Below are positions 35,993 to 45,437 of a DNA stretch of 64,000 bases, piece by piece. The stretch spans positions 1 through 64,000 of the forward strand of contig NZ_JFJZ01000005.1 of the NCBI RefSeq assembly GCF_002115825.1, in the 5' to 3' direction. A program made the position numbers and the translations under genes. The first letter of the stretch is position 1. Each line of letters opens with the position of its first letter. The notes under the pieces were generated by a model. That model was not told the DNA's origin. It worked only from the letters and a program-made list of their open reading frames with translations, and searched no databases. This stretch comes from Thalassospira sp. MCCC 1A01428. Lineage in GTDB: Bacteria; Pseudomonadota; Alphaproteobacteria; Rhodospirillales; Thalassospiraceae.

Positions 35993-36589
35993 ATGTCAGA
36001 ATTGGATTTTTACTTTGATTTTTCATCTCCCTATGGCTATCTCGCCAGCGAACGCATCGACGATTTTGCAGCGCGTTGTGGCGTTACAGTGCACTGGCGA
36101 CCGTTTCTGATCGGCGCGGCATTCAAACAAACCGGGCAAAGCCCCCTTATCAGCCAGCCGATTCGCGGCGATTATTTCCGTCATGACATGGAACGCTGCG
36201 CACGGCTGCAAGGGACCCCCTTTAAACTACCGGCCAAATTCCCCTACGCCGCAGTGGCTCCAAGCCGGGCCTTCTATTGGATCGACAGTTTTGATACCAA
36301 ATTGGCACAAAAATTTGCCCACGACATTTACCGTGGCTATTTCGCCGACGGCCTGGATATGAGCAACCCCGAAACCGTGATTGCCACCGCCACCCGCCAC
36401 GAAATTGACGCCGGCGCACTTCGCAATGCCATCTCCGATCAAAAATGGAAACAGCACTTGCGCGAGGTAATCGATCAAGCCATCGCCCGTGGCGCCTTTG
36501 GCTCGCCGTTCTTTTTTTACAGGGACGAACCTTTTTTCGGCAATGACCGCATGGATCAGCTTGAACAGTGGATCAAAAGCCAGGCCTGA
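35993..36589 (+). CDS. 2-hydroxychromene-2-carboxylate isomerase family protein
   Basis: 198 residues. A DsbA-fold, kappa-GST-like isomerase that starts DFYFDFSSPYGYLASERID, where the Ser of FSSPYGYL is the family glutathione-activating position. RPFLIGAAFKQTGQSPL, the cis-Pro loop of GAFGSPFFFYRDEPFFGNDRMDQL and the C-terminal QLEQWI are all present. Homologues isomerise HCCA in naphthalene breakdown. Here the gene is not in an aromatic operon, so the native substrate is uncertain. It is a paralogue of the gene at 26578, but fits the HCCA isomerase signature better. A terminator follows. Confidence 0.88.
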   Translation: MSELDFYFDFSSPYGYLASERIDDFAARCGVTVHWRPFLIGAAFKQTGQSPLISQPIRGDYFRHDMERCARLQGTPFKLPAKFPYAAVAPSRAFYWIDSFDTKLAQKFAHDIYRGYFADGLDMSNPETVIATATRHEIDAGALRNAISDQKWKQHLREVIDQAIARGAFGSPFFFYRDEPFFGNDRMDQLEQWIKSQA

Positions 36590-36596
36590 CGACACC

Positions 36597-36630
36597 AAAC
36601 GGGCAGCACACAACGCTGCCCGTTCTTTTG
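36597..36630 (+). terminator. Terminator of the isomerase gene
   Basis: AACGGGCAGC (36598-36607) pairs with GCTGCCCGTT (36615-36624), followed by CTTTTG. Confidence 0.85.
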
Positions 36631-36858
36631 CCCGTGCAAAGAACCGCATAAACCCCATAGCAAAATAACGACCATAACAACGGTAAAGCCCCGTGGTTAT
36701 ATGACCACAGAATTACCTTCCACACCCGCCTGCGCCACATAAGAACAGCCCGACCAAGCCCTTGATGCGAGGTGACCCTGCCAAAATTTATGATCAAAAA
36801 CAGTCCACTACAGAATAACACCCGCCAACGGTGAATAAAAACGTCCCTCCGCCAAGGC

Positions 36859-36912
36859 ATATACGTATATTCGGTACTGAAATACCAATTTATGCTTGCC
36901 GTTTACGTAAAC
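36859..36912 (+). promoter_or_regulatory. Two TACGTA palindromes before the mcc operon
   Basis: ATATACGTATAT (36859-36870) and GTTTACGTAAAC (36901-36912) are both perfect 12-bp palindromes. Their centres are 42 bp apart, four helical turns. LiuR, a MerR-family regulator of leucine catabolism in proteobacteria, binds ACGT-centred palindromes of this general kind, so these are candidate LiuR sites. Confidence 0.5.
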
Positions 36913-37024
36913 TTCCGCCATAACAGGCACAGGGCCAGTCGGCCAAAACAACATTTACGTGGGCCGCGCCGCCTGCCGCTTGGCTGGCCCGGAACGGTTT
37001 GGTTTCGACCCAGCAGGACGGGAC

Positions 37025-38632
37025 ATGCAGATAAAATCCACCATCAATATCCGCGCCGAAGACTTTCGCAGCAATGCCGACCAGATGGAAAAACTGGTTG
37101 CCGATTTGCGCGATCAGATCAGCAAAATCAAACTGGGTGGCGGCGAACGTGCACGTGACCGTCATACTGGCCGGGGCAAATTGTTACCCCGCGAACGCAT
37201 TCGCCAATTGTTAGATGTAGGATCTCCCTTTTTAGAGCTATCGCAACTGGCCGCGTGGGGTATGTATGATGACGAAGACGTGCCAGCGGCGGGCATCATT
37301 ACCGGTATTGGTCGCATTTCGGGCGTTGAATGCGTCATTGTCGCCAACGATGCCACGGTCAAGGGTGGGTCCTATTATCCGATGACGGTTAAAAAGCATT
37401 TGCGCGCCCAGGAAATTGCCCTCGAAAACCACCTGCCCTGTGTTTATCTGGTTGATAGCGGCGGGGCCAACCTGCCCCGACAGGACGATGTTTTTCCCGA
37501 CCGCGATCATTTTGGCCGCATCTTTTTTAACCAGGCCAATTTATCGGCCAAGGGCATTCCGCAAATTGCCGTGGTTATGGGGTCTTGCACCGCTGGCGGG
37601 GCCTATGTGCCCGCCATGTCGGATGAAAGCATTATTGTCCGCAATCAGGGCACGATCTTTTTAGGCGGGCCGCCTTTGGTGAAGGCCGCAACCGGCGAAG
37701 TTGTCTCCGCCGAGGATTTGGGCGGGGCGGATGTGCATTGCAAAACATCTGGCGTGACCGACCATTATGCCCAGGACGATGCCCATGCCCTGTCGATTGC
37801 GCGTACCATTGTTAAAAACCTGAACTGGACCAAAAACCCCGGCATCACGCTGCATGAACCCGCAGCACCAGCCTATGACCCGCGCGAGATTTACGGCGTC
37901 ATCCCGGCAGATGCCAAAAAACCCTATGACGTGCGCGAAATCATCGCCCGCATTGTAGATGGTTCCGACTTTGACGAATTTAAAGCCCTGTATGGCACCA
38001 CATTGGTCACCGGCTTTGCGCGAATTTTTGGCTATCCGGTGGGCATTATTGCCAATAACGGCATTTTGTTTTCTGAAAGTGCACTTAAAGGCGCGCATTT
38101 TATTGAACTATGTGCCCAACGCGGCATTCCGTTGGTGTTTTTGCAAAACATTACCGGTTTTATGATTGGCCAAAAATACGAAAGCGGCGGCATAGCCAAG
38201 GACGGTGCGAAACTTGTCACCGCTGTTGCCACCGCCAAGGTACCCAAATTTACCGTCCTTATTGGCGGATCATTTGGGGCGGGCAATTATGGCATGTGTG
38301 GCCGCGCCTATAGCCCGCGCTTTTTATGGATGTGGCCGAATGCCCGCATTTCGGTGATGGGCGGGGAACAGGCCGCCAATGTGCTAACCCAGATTAAGGC
38401 CGACGCGCTTGAAAAACGCGGCGAAACCTGGCCGCAAACCGAACAGGATGCCTTTAAGGCCCCCATTCGCGATCAATACGAAGAACAGGGCCACCCCTAT
38501 TATGCCTCTGCCCGGTTGTGGGATGATGGCGTGATTGATCCGGCCGATACCCGCATGGTGCTGGGCCTTGGCCTGTCGGCGGCATTAAACAAACCGGCGG
38601 AAGATACCCGGTTTGGCGTTTTCCGCATGTGA
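37025..38632 (+). CDS. mccB: Methylcrotonoyl-CoA carboxylase, carboxyltransferase (beta) subunit
   Basis: 535 residues from ATG 37025, preceded by AGGACGGGAC; an in-frame ATG at 36959 is less likely. With mccA it carboxylates 3-methylcrotonyl-CoA in leucine breakdown. The biotin carboxyltransferase fold shows [17 protein letters not shown] near residue 50, [15 protein letters not shown] near 150, and [14 protein letters not shown] near 190, an oxyanion/CoA site. The second crotonase half has [34 protein letters not shown] and [16 protein letters not shown]. It heads a four-gene operon. Beta subunits of other acyl-CoA carboxylases look alike; the neighbours decide the call. Confidence 0.94.
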   Translation: MQIKSTINIRAEDFRSNADQMEKLVADLRDQISKIKLGGGERARDRHTGRGKLLPRERIRQLLDVGSPFLELSQLAAWGMYDDEDVPAAGIITGIGRISGVECVIVANDATVKGGSYYPMTVKKHLRAQEIALENHLPCVYLVDSGGANLPRQDDVFPDRDHFGRIFFNQANLSAKGIPQIAVVMGSCTAGGAYVPAMSDESIIVRNQGTIFLGGPPLVKAATGEVVSAEDLGGADVHCKTSGVTDHYAQDDAHALSIARTIVKNLNWTKNPGITLHEPAAPAYDPREIYGVIPADAKKPYDVREIIARIVDGSDFDEFKALYGTTLVTGFARIFGYPVGIIANNGILFSESALKGAHFIELCAQRGIPLVFLQNITGFMIGQKYESGGIAKDGAKLVTAVATAKVPKFTVLIGGSFGAGNYGMCGRAYSPRFLWMWPNARISVMGGEQAANVLTQIKADALEKRGETWPQTEQDAFKAPIRDQYEEQGHPYYASARLWDDGVIDPADTRMVLGLGLSAALNKPAEDTRFGVFRM

Positions 38633-38647
38633 TGCAGGGGAAATAAC

Positions 38648-39454
38648 ATGTCAAAAGTTAACGACGATAACAATGCCCTGATCTGCACCATTGATCAAAA
38701 CGGTATTGCCCGGGTCACGCTGAACCGCCCCGATATTCACAATGCCTTTGACGATGCCCTGATCCGCGATTTAACCGCCACGCTGACCACCCTGAATGCC
38801 GATACCGCCGTGCGTGTGGTGCAGCTTACCGGGGCGGGAAAAAGTTTTTCAGCCGGGGCCGACCTTAACTGGATGAAACGCATGGCAGACTATAGCCATG
38901 CCGAAAACCTGGCAGATTCACGCCATTTGGCAACGCTGATGAAAACCCTTAATTTCATGGGCAAGCCCACCATTGCCATGGTTAACGGGACCGCATTTGG
39001 CGGCGGTGTTGGCCTGGCGGCCTGCTGCGACATTGTGATTGCATCGGACCGGGCAAAATTTTGCCTGTCAGAAACCCGTTTGGGGCTGATCCCCGCCGTC
39101 ATTTCGCCCTACGTGATCGAGGCCATCGGTACCGCACAGGCCCGGCGATATTTTATCAGCGCCGAACGGTTTGACGCCGCAACCGCACAAAAGATTGGCC
39201 TGGTCCATGAAATCACCGATGCCGATGGTCTAATCGCCAAAGGTGACGAAATGGCACAGTTGTTATTGCAAAACAGCCCTGGCGCCATGGCTGCCGCCAA
39301 GGACCTGATTTACGCCATCGCCGACCATCCGATTGATGACGCCATCATAGAAGAAACGGCCGTCCGCATCGCCGATCAACGCGCCAGTCGTGAAGGCCGC
39401 GAAGGGGTTAGCGCCTTTCTTGAAAAACGATCCGCCTTCTGGATTAAGGAATAA
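38648..39454 (+). CDS. liuC: Enoyl-CoA hydratase family, probable methylglutaconyl-CoA hydratase
   Basis: 268 residues of the crotonase fold. It would hydrate 3-methylglutaconyl-CoA to HMG-CoA, the step between the carboxylase and the lyase encoded on either side. The oxyanion holes are in SFSAGADLNWMKRM and GTAFGGGVGLAACCDI. The catalytic Glu is in FCLSETRLGLIPAVISPYV, a form typical of methylglutaconyl-CoA hydratases. It begins 15 bases after mccB, with AGGGGA before the ATG. The specific substrate rests on operon context. Confidence 0.92.
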   Translation: MSKVNDDNNALICTIDQNGIARVTLNRPDIHNAFDDALIRDLTATLTTLNADTAVRVVQLTGAGKSFSAGADLNWMKRMADYSHAENLADSRHLATLMKTLNFMGKPTIAMVNGTAFGGGVGLAACCDIVIASDRAKFCLSETRLGLIPAVISPYVIEAIGTAQARRYFISAERFDAATAQKIGLVHEITDADGLIAKGDEMAQLLLQNSPGAMAAAKDLIYAIADHPIDDAIIEETAVRIADQRASREGREGVSAFLEKRSAFWIKE

Positions 39455-39458
39455 ACAC

Positions 39459-41459
39459 ATGCTGCGTAAACTCCTGATCGCCAATCGCGGTGAAATTGCC
39501 TGCCGGGTCATTGCCACCGCCAAACGCATAGGCATAACCACCATTGCCGTTTATTCCGACGCCGATGCCAATGCCCTGCATGTGCAACAGGCCGACGAGG
39601 CTTGGCACATTGGCGGCCCCGCCCCGGCAGACAGCTATTTGCGCAGCGACCGCTTGCTTGACGTTGTAGTAAAATCCGGTGCCGATGCCGTGCATCCCGG
39701 ATATGGATTTTTATCCGAAAATGCTGAATTTGCAGATGCCGTTGCCGCCTCCGGTGCGGTTTTTGTTGGCCCACCTGCCAATGCCATCCGGGCGATGGGA
39801 TCAAAATCCGAAGCAAAAAAGATCATGGCAAAGGCGGGTGTACCGCTGGTGCCGGGCTATCATGGTGCCGATCAGGATGTTGCACTGCTGGCCACCGAGG
39901 CCGACAAAATCGGTTATCCGGTGCTGATCAAGGCCTCTGCCGGGGGTGGCGGCAAAGGGATGCGCGCTGTTGAAAGCGCCGCCGATTTTGCCGATGCGTT
40001 GATCAGTTGCAAACGCGAAGCCCGGTCCAGCTTTGGCGACGATCATTGCCTGATTGAAAAGCTCATCTTGCATCCCCGCCATGTGGAAATTCAGGTTTTC
40101 GCCGATGCCCATGGCAATGCCGTTTACCTTTTTGAACGCGATTGTTCGTTGCAACGTCGCCACCAAAAAGTGATCGAAGAAGCCCCCGCCCCGAATATGC
40201 CCGAGGACCTTCGTACCCGCATGGGCAAGGCCGCCGTCGATGCCGCACGTGCCATTGGCTATCAGGGGGCGGGCACGGTGGAATTTTTGCTTGATGCGTC
40301 GGGCGACTTTTATTTCATGGAAATGAACACCCGCCTGCAAGTCGAACATCCGGTGACCGAAATGATCACGGGTGAAGATTTGGTGGAATGGCAATTGCGC
40401 GTGGCAGATGGCGAAACCCTGCCTAAAACGCAGGACCAGTTAAAAATCAACGGTCATGCCTTTGAAGTCCGTCTGTATGCCGAAGACCCGCACAATGATT
40501 TCCTGCCCGCCACCGGCAAACTGGTTCATATGCACATGCCTGCTGCCAGCCCGCATGTCCGCATTGACACCGGGGTTTATCAGGGCGGTGTGGTTTCAAT
40601 CCATTACGACCCCATGATCGCCAAACTGATTGTCTGGGATCAGGACCGGACATCGGCCTTGCGGCGTTTGTCGCGCGCACTGGATGATGTACAAATTGTG
40701 GGCGTCACCACCAATACCGGCTTTCTGGCAAATATCGCCCGCCACCCTGCCTTTGAACGTGCCGAGGTTGAAACCGGGTTTATTCCGACATATCTGACCG
40801 ACCTGATCCCGACCGCAACCCAACCCGATAATGAAGCATTGTGCTTTGCCGCGCTTGAAATTTTGTACCAACGTGATTGCGAATCACGCCTCTATGCCAA
40901 CACCAGCACCGACCCGTGGTCGCCGTGGCACAGCACCAATGGCTGGCGCATGAATGATGACAACCACCACAATATTATTCTGCGTCACAATGAGGATGAT
41001 CTGACCGTCAAGGTTCACTATCGCGATTTTGGCTATATTTGCGACCTGCCAGACGGCGGCACCGTGCGCATTGAACAAGCCGTGCATGAAGATGGTAAAA
41101 TCAGCGCAACACTGGATGGCATTCGCAAACGCGCCGATGTGCGCCGGGTTGCCAACAGTCTGACAATTTTTCGCACCGGCAAGATGGACCGGCTGGAAAT
41201 TTTTGATCCGGCCGAAAATGCCGGTGCCAATGCCGGCGGTGGCGGCAACCTTAATGCCCCGATGCCCGGCAAGATCATTGCAGTGATGGCAAAAACCGGC
41301 GATGCTGTCACAGCTGGTGACAAACTGGTGATTATGGAGGCCATGAAGATGGAACATACCATTTCGGCCCCCGTTTCAGGAACCGTCCGGGAGGTGTATT
41401 TTGCCGTCGGCGACCAGGTGGGCGACGGTGATGAATTGATCGCAATCGAGGAGGCCTGA
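39459..41459 (+). CDS. mccA: Methylcrotonoyl-CoA carboxylase, biotin-carrying (alpha) subunit
   Basis: 666 residues from ATG 39459, four bases after the previous stop, with AAGGA upstream. The biotin carboxylase domain spans about 1-450: [21 protein letters not shown]-grasp [12 protein letters not shown] near 158, [15 protein letters not shown] near 287 and [10 protein letters not shown] near 340. A linker follows to about 590. The C-terminal biotin-lipoyl domain has the biotinylation motif EAMKMEH near 630. It pairs with mccB to form the carboxylase. Confidence 0.96.
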   Translation: MLRKLLIANRGEIACRVIATAKRIGITTIAVYSDADANALHVQQADEAWHIGGPAPADSYLRSDRLLDVVVKSGADAVHPGYGFLSENAEFADAVAASGAVFVGPPANAIRAMGSKSEAKKIMAKAGVPLVPGYHGADQDVALLATEADKIGYPVLIKASAGGGGKGMRAVESAADFADALISCKREARSSFGDDHCLIEKLILHPRHVEIQVFADAHGNAVYLFERDCSLQRRHQKVIEEAPAPNMPEDLRTRMGKAAVDAARAIGYQGAGTVEFLLDASGDFYFMEMNTRLQVEHPVTEMITGEDLVEWQLRVADGETLPKTQDQLKINGHAFEVRLYAEDPHNDFLPATGKLVHMHMPAASPHVRIDTGVYQGGVVSIHYDPMIAKLIVWDQDRTSALRRLSRALDDVQIVGVTTNTGFLANIARHPAFERAEVETGFIPTYLTDLIPTATQPDNEALCFAALEILYQRDCESRLYANTSTDPWSPWHSTNGWRMNDDNHHNIILRHNEDDLTVKVHYRDFGYICDLPDGGTVRIEQAVHEDGKISATLDGIRKRADVRRVANSLTIFRTGKMDRLEIFDPAENAGANAGGGGNLNAPMPGKIIAVMAKTGDAVTAGDKLVIMEAMKMEHTISAPVSGTVREVYFAVGDQVGDGDELIAIEEA

Positions 41460-41461
41460 CC

Positions 41462-42385
41462 ATGCCACGACGCACGCTGGGACATTTGCCCAAGCAGGTA
41501 AAGATTGTCGAAGTCGGCCCGCGTGACGGTCTGCAGAACGAAAAGGCGATGGTTTCCACCGCCACCAAAATCGAGTTGATCCATCAATTGGGCGAAGCCG
41601 GACTTTCCGTTATCGAGGCTACCGCCTTTGTCAGCCCCAAATGGGTGCCACAAATGGGCGATGCTCATGATGTGATGACCCAGATTAACCGCAAAGACGG
41701 CGTGATCTATCCGGTTTTGGTCCCCAATCTGAAAGGGTTGGAAGCCGCCCTTGCAGCAGGTGTGACCGAAATCGCCATTTTCGGATCAGCATCGGAAAGT
41801 TTTTCACAAAAAAACATCAATTGTTCGATCAAAGACAGCCTGAAACGATTTCGTCCGGTGATTGACAAGGCCCGCAAAAACAATATTGCCGTACGGGGAT
41901 ATGTTTCGTGCGTGCTGGGTTGCCCCTATGAAGGCGATGTTGCCCCGGAAAAAGTCGCCGAAGTGGCACAGGAACTTTACACTATGGGCTGCTACGAAGT
42001 CAGCCTCGGTGACACTATTGGCACGGGCACCCCCGCAAAGGTGCAAGATATGATTGCCGCCGTATCACAAAATATCCCGATTGAAAAACTGGCCGCCCAT
42101 TTCCACGATACCTATGGGCAGGCGCTGGCTAATTTGCTGGCAGCCCTGCAAATGGGCATAGCCACCATCGACAGTTCGGTGGCCGGACTGGGCGGATGCC
42201 CCTATGCCCAGGGGGCCAGCGGCAATGTTGCCACCGAAGATGTTGTTTATATGCTTAACGGACTTGGCATTAAAAACGGTGTTGATCTGGAAAAACTGGT
42301 CGCCACCGGCCACTGGATTTGCAGCCGCGCGGGCCGCCCGTCGGCCTCAAAGGCACAACTGGCGATATCTGCCCACTGGATGTAA
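41462..42385 (+). CDS. liuE: Hydroxymethylglutaryl-CoA lyase
   Basis: 307 residues. It splits HMG-CoA to acetyl-CoA and acetoacetate, the end of the leucine pathway. The TIM-barrel N-terminus has [13 protein letters not shown] and [16 protein letters not shown]. The metal-site [12 protein letters not shown] (reading AAHFHDTYG) is near residue 208, and the catalytic-loop signature [19 protein letters not shown] near 240 carries the reactive Cys. It starts two bases after mccA. A bidirectional terminator closes the operon. Confidence 0.96.
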   Translation: MPRRTLGHLPKQVKIVEVGPRDGLQNEKAMVSTATKIELIHQLGEAGLSVIEATAFVSPKWVPQMGDAHDVMTQINRKDGVIYPVLVPNLKGLEAALAAGVTEIAIFGSASESFSQKNINCSIKDSLKRFRPVIDKARKNNIAVRGYVSCVLGCPYEGDVAPEKVAEVAQELYTMGCYEVSLGDTIGTGTPAKVQDMIAAVSQNIPIEKLAAHFHDTYGQALANLLAALQMGIATIDSSVAGLGGCPYAQGASGNVATEDVVYMLNGLGIKNGVDLEKLVATGHWICSRAGRPSASKAQLAISAHWM

Positions 42386-42430
42386 CGTTCATGACGTTCG
42401 TCAATGGGTTCTTATGTGCAAGCATCACAT

Positions 42431-42470
42431 AAAACAACGCCGCAGCATAGTCCCATGCTGCGGCGTTTTC
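42431..42470. terminator. Bidirectional terminator closing the mcc operon
   Basis: A perfect 13-bp stem (42436-42448 with 42455-42467) with a six-base loop and flanking A and T tracts. It serves the convergent chemotaxis gene as well. Confidence 0.92.
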
Positions 42471-42499
42471 TCTGTCGTCATACCTGCGCAATGTAATGA

Positions 42500-44167
42500 T
42501 CAGGCAGACCTTACTGCGCGCAGGAATTCCTCAACCCGGCCCCGCAAGACTTCGGATTCCTTTGAAAGTTCGCCAGACGCCGCCAATACCTGCTCGGCAG
42601 CAGCACCTGTTGTTGCGGCTGCCTCTGTTACCCCAAAAATATTGTGGGAAACATCGCTGGTACCGTCTGATGCCTGCTGGATATTGCGCGTAATTTCGCC
42701 TGTTGCCGCCCCTTGCTGTTCAACAGCACTGGCAATGTTCGCCGCAATTTCGTTGATTTCGTCAATCGTTGCCCCAATCCCCTGAATGGCAGAAACCGCA
42801 CCGCGGGTTTCATTCTGGATTGCACTGATCTGGTTGGTAATTTCGTCCGTTGCACGCGCGGTAGCAGATGCCAGATTTTTAACCTCTGCCGCCACAACGG
42901 CGAAACCCTTGCCTGCTTCTCCGGCGCGTGCCGCTTCGATCGTTGCATTAAGTGCCAGAAGATTGGTCTGATTGGCGACATCATTAATCATGTTAACGAC
43001 GTCTCCGATTTTCTGCGCTGCATCGGCCAGTCCCTGTACCTGTTTATTGGTAAGGAGGGCATCCTCCGCTGCCTTGGACGCAATTTTGGCCGAATGACTA
43101 ACCTGATTGCTAATTTCACCAATTGACGAACTAAGCTCTTCGGTGGCACTGGCAACTGTCTGCACATTTGCCGAGGCTTCATCCGCTGCCGCGGCAACCG
43201 CCGTTGACTGCCGACTGGTTTGTTCGGCCGTTGCTGTCATTGACTGCGCTGTCACTTGCATTTCAGTTGCAGCCGAGGCAAGACCATCCAAAACATCCGC
43301 CACATCCTGGTCAAACCCCCTGGTCAAACGCTCGATCAAATCGGTACGGTGTTGTCGTAACCGGGCTTGCTCTTTTTCATGTTCGGCCATTTCATCTGCC
43401 TTGATCATATTTTCCTTAAAAACAAGTACAGCCTGCGCCATATCGCCGATTTCATCACGATAATCCTGCCCGGGGATATCAACCGATTTATCCCCGCCAG
43501 CAAGAACCCTCATTGCATCTGTAATAAATAAAATAGGCCTGGAAATCCCGATACCTATAATCGATGCAGCCGAAATACCGGCCACCAGCGCGGCAACCGC
43601 AATAATCGAAACCCAGATAACTGCATTGCCTATCGCCTTCTCGGCATGCGGACCGAGCGCATCCTGCTCGGATTTGATATCAAGCTTCAGTTGCTCCATA
43701 TCCGCAGCAATCTTTGATCCGGTGGCACTCATTTTTTCCGCAAAAAGCCGATCCCGATCAATAGCATCTGATGTTCCGATCAGCTTGGCAAAATTCTCGG
43801 TATACATCCTGATTGCATCACTGCTCTCCTTTGCAACAGCTTGCCTCGCAGGCTTGATCAAAAGCCCTGCTAACTCGACACTATATTCGTGTGTCGATTT
43901 TAACCGCTCGCGCACATGCTCCGCAGCTTCAGGCGAACCATTTTTCACATATTCAAACACGGCGAGACGCGCCTCAAGCAAATTAGCCTGCACCCGACCA
44001 GCCTGAAGTGACTGCAATGCAATTTGACGATATCTGGTGAAATTTTCATCTGCCGATCGCAGCGAAAACACACCCACAAAGGCAACCATCAACAACAAAA
44101 CCAGCACAATTCCAAAGCCGCCGAACACTTTTTGCCGGACCGTAATTTTTTTTAGAAAATTCATCAT
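42500..44167 (-). CDS. Methyl-accepting chemotaxis protein
   Basis: 555 residues from ATG 44167, which has GGGGGAG six bases upstream. A frame open to 44365 has no ribosome site and a non-homologous N-terminus. TM1 is at 10-32 ([23 protein letters not shown]). The periplasmic helical domain (HBM-like) spans about 33-185. TM2 is at about 190-215, HAMP follows, and the signalling domain runs to the end. The tip motif is [18 protein letters not shown] and there is no CheR tether. The paralogue at 45438 has the same architecture and near-identical signalling stretches, suggesting duplication. Ligand unknown. Confidence 0.93.
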   Translation of the reverse strand: MMNFLKKITVRQKVFGGFGIVLVLLLMVAFVGVFSLRSADENFTRYRQIALQSLQAGRVQANLLEARLAVFEYVKNGSPEAAEHVRERLKSTHEYSVELAGLLIKPARQAVAKESSDAIRMYTENFAKLIGTSDAIDRDRLFAEKMSATGSKIAADMEQLKLDIKSEQDALGPHAEKAIGNAVIWVSIIAVAALVAGISAASIIGIGISRPILFITDAMRVLAGGDKSVDIPGQDYRDEIGDMAQAVLVFKENMIKADEMAEHEKEQARLRQHRTDLIERLTRGFDQDVADVLDGLASAATEMQVTAQSMTATAEQTSRQSTAVAAAADEASANVQTVASATEELSSSIGEISNQVSHSAKIASKAAEDALLTNKQVQGLADAAQKIGDVVNMINDVANQTNLLALNATIEAARAGEAGKGFAVVAAEVKNLASATARATDEITNQISAIQNETRGAVSAIQGIGATIDEINEIAANIASAVEQQGAATGEITRNIQQASDGTSDVSHNIFGVTEAAATTGAAAEQVLAASGELSKESEVLRGRVEEFLRAVRSA

Positions 44168-44753
44168 TTGATACTCCCCCTGATTAACGCACGTGATGAC
44201 GCATGTTCCTTTTCCCCAGGCACAAAACTCCATACATCGCCATCGCTCGCTATGCGTAACTGGCAAAAAAACGAGACAAACCAAAAGGATAATGATCAGG
44301 CACGAAGAAACTCTTCCAGCTAAACCACTGGAAAAGACGCGTTCTCGAACGTGACTCAAGATCAATCAGGAGGTATCATTAAGTTTGGAATGTGTATCTT
44401 CGGTGAAGTAGGTACAAATACCGAGCACCCTGGAACAAAGTGCTACCTGCAACCTTGAATCAAATGAACGACCCCTCACTTAAATGACATGGCGTGAATT
44501 GATCGTTCGCACCATGAAGAGCACATACATTTTCGTGAAGACCAGTTAACCGAGATTTTGTAACCCCTGAATATTTCTGCCGATTGCAAATCCTAGCTCT
44601 TTTACGAACCCCCATAGCCGGAAAGACATCCAAATTTTGGACACCCCAAACAATGGAACATAAAGTACCCTTTTTCAAGCGGAAAAAGAAACTCATTGGT
44701 CAAAAATGGTATAAAAATATACCATATTTTGATGAAGGCCGGGTGAATTCCCT
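44168..44753. other. Gene-free stretch between a chemotaxis receptor and an HTH regulator
   Basis: 586 bases. It holds the operator palindrome at 44706-44725 and an orphan AGGAGGT at 44368-44374. The latter is followed by only a very short frame (ATG at 44390, 22 codons) at an unsuitable distance. The 78-codon minus frame at 44460-44696 lacks a ribosome site and looks random. I see no RNA gene. Confidence 0.45.
44706..44725 (+). promoter_or_regulatory. Palindromic operator before the HTH regulator
   Basis: ATGGTATA and TATACCAT form a perfect 8-bp dyad with an AAAA spacer, 28 bases before the HTH start codon. A further GGTATA copy occurs just after the gene at 45192. It is probably autoregulatory. 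Confidence 0.5.
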
Positions 44754-45188
44754 ATGAACAGTCGCCTTAGCGACCGCATCCGGGCCGCGAGAAAATACTT
44801 GGGATTAAGCGCATCACAGGCAGCAGACCTTACAGGGCTGACGCGAAAATCCTGGGAACGCTATGAACTGGACAAAAATGAACCACGCGCAATATCTTTG
44901 GCCATGTTGGTAGAACATGGAATTGATGGCAATTGGCTGCTGACGGGAAAAGGCGACATGACAACACCAACCCCCCAAAATACGCAGCCTGTCCTAGACC
45001 ATGACTTACTAAAACTTACCGTCAATGAATTGGAAAAATTTCGCGCACAAAACTGCCCAGCCTGGAGCAACGAGCAAATCGCCCGCATCATCGCGCTAGG
45101 TTATCAAATGCTGGCAACCGAAAAGCAAAAAGGAAACACGCCCGAAACCGCCAATCTTTTGTTCCTTATGCAAGCCGCACTTTTATAA
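44754..45188 (+). CDS. XRE-family HTH regulator
   Basis: 144 residues. The N-terminal Cro/CI-type HTH occupies residues 5-60 (LSDRIRAARKYLGLSASQAADLTGLTRKSWERYE in pieces), ending at DGNWLLTGKGDM, a motif common in phage-like repressors with C-terminal effector or oligomerisation regions. Residues 75-144 are predicted helical and unrecognised. There are no phage genes nearby. It lies between two paralogous chemotaxis receptors, downstream of a GGTATA palindrome that is a likely binding site. The ATG has only a weak Shine-Dalgarno. Confidence 0.83.
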   Translation: MNSRLSDRIRAARKYLGLSASQAADLTGLTRKSWERYELDKNEPRAISLAMLVEHGIDGNWLLTGKGDMTTPTPQNTQPVLDHDLLKLTVNELEKFRAQNCPAWSNEQIARIIALGYQMLATEKQKGNTPETANLLFLMQAALL

Positions 45189-45371
45189 AGCTGGTATAAA
45201 GTCATGGAGACCACAACAGCCCCTAAAACCTTTTGGTACAACGCGAAGAATGCCAGGCAGAAAAGCCATGCGTTATCTGCTTTCCCGGGAAGGGCGGTTT
45301 CTCCACCAGTAACCCAATGTCAAAGCAACATGTACCTGGCAAACAAGGTACGTCGTCACCGCCCAAACACA

Positions 45372-45405
45372 GAAAGCCCCGCAGCAAGCTCCATCTGCGG
45401 GGCAT
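45372..45405 (-). terminator. Terminator of the second chemotaxis receptor of this pair
   Basis: GCCCCGCAG (45376-45384) pairs with CTGCGGGGC (45395-45403), followed on the minus strand by TTTCTG. The T tract is moderate. Confidence 0.7.
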
Positions 45406-45437
45406 AAATTTTCAACAGTTGATTTAGCCGCCTGTCA

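Larger units (their letters stand above)
36590..37024. other. Gene-free stretch before the mcc operon
   Basis: A 435-base region with the isomerase terminator at its left end and two TACGTA palindromes at 36859 and 36901. The minus-strand open frame at 36573-36860 overlaps the terminator and is not credible. The upstream in-frame extension of mccB from 36959 is also unlikely, since ATG 37025 has its own ribosome site. Confidence 0.55.

Noticed and set aside
36573-36860. 95-codon minus-strand frame upstream of the mcc operon
   Set aside because: It overlaps the isomerase terminator and is rich in Arg/Trp/Cys, like out-of-frame sequence.
44460-44696. 78-codon frame divergent from the XRE regulator
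   Set aside because: It starts next to the operator, which looked interesting, but has no Shine-Dalgarno and its composition is not protein-like.
44754-45188. Phage remnant suggested by the CI-like HTH gene
   Set aside because: No phage structural, lysis or integrase genes are nearby, and flanking genes are chemotaxis receptors.
45223-45405. 60-codon minus frame after the XRE gene
   Set aside because: It overlaps the receptor terminator and has a Cys/Pro/Arg-rich random composition.
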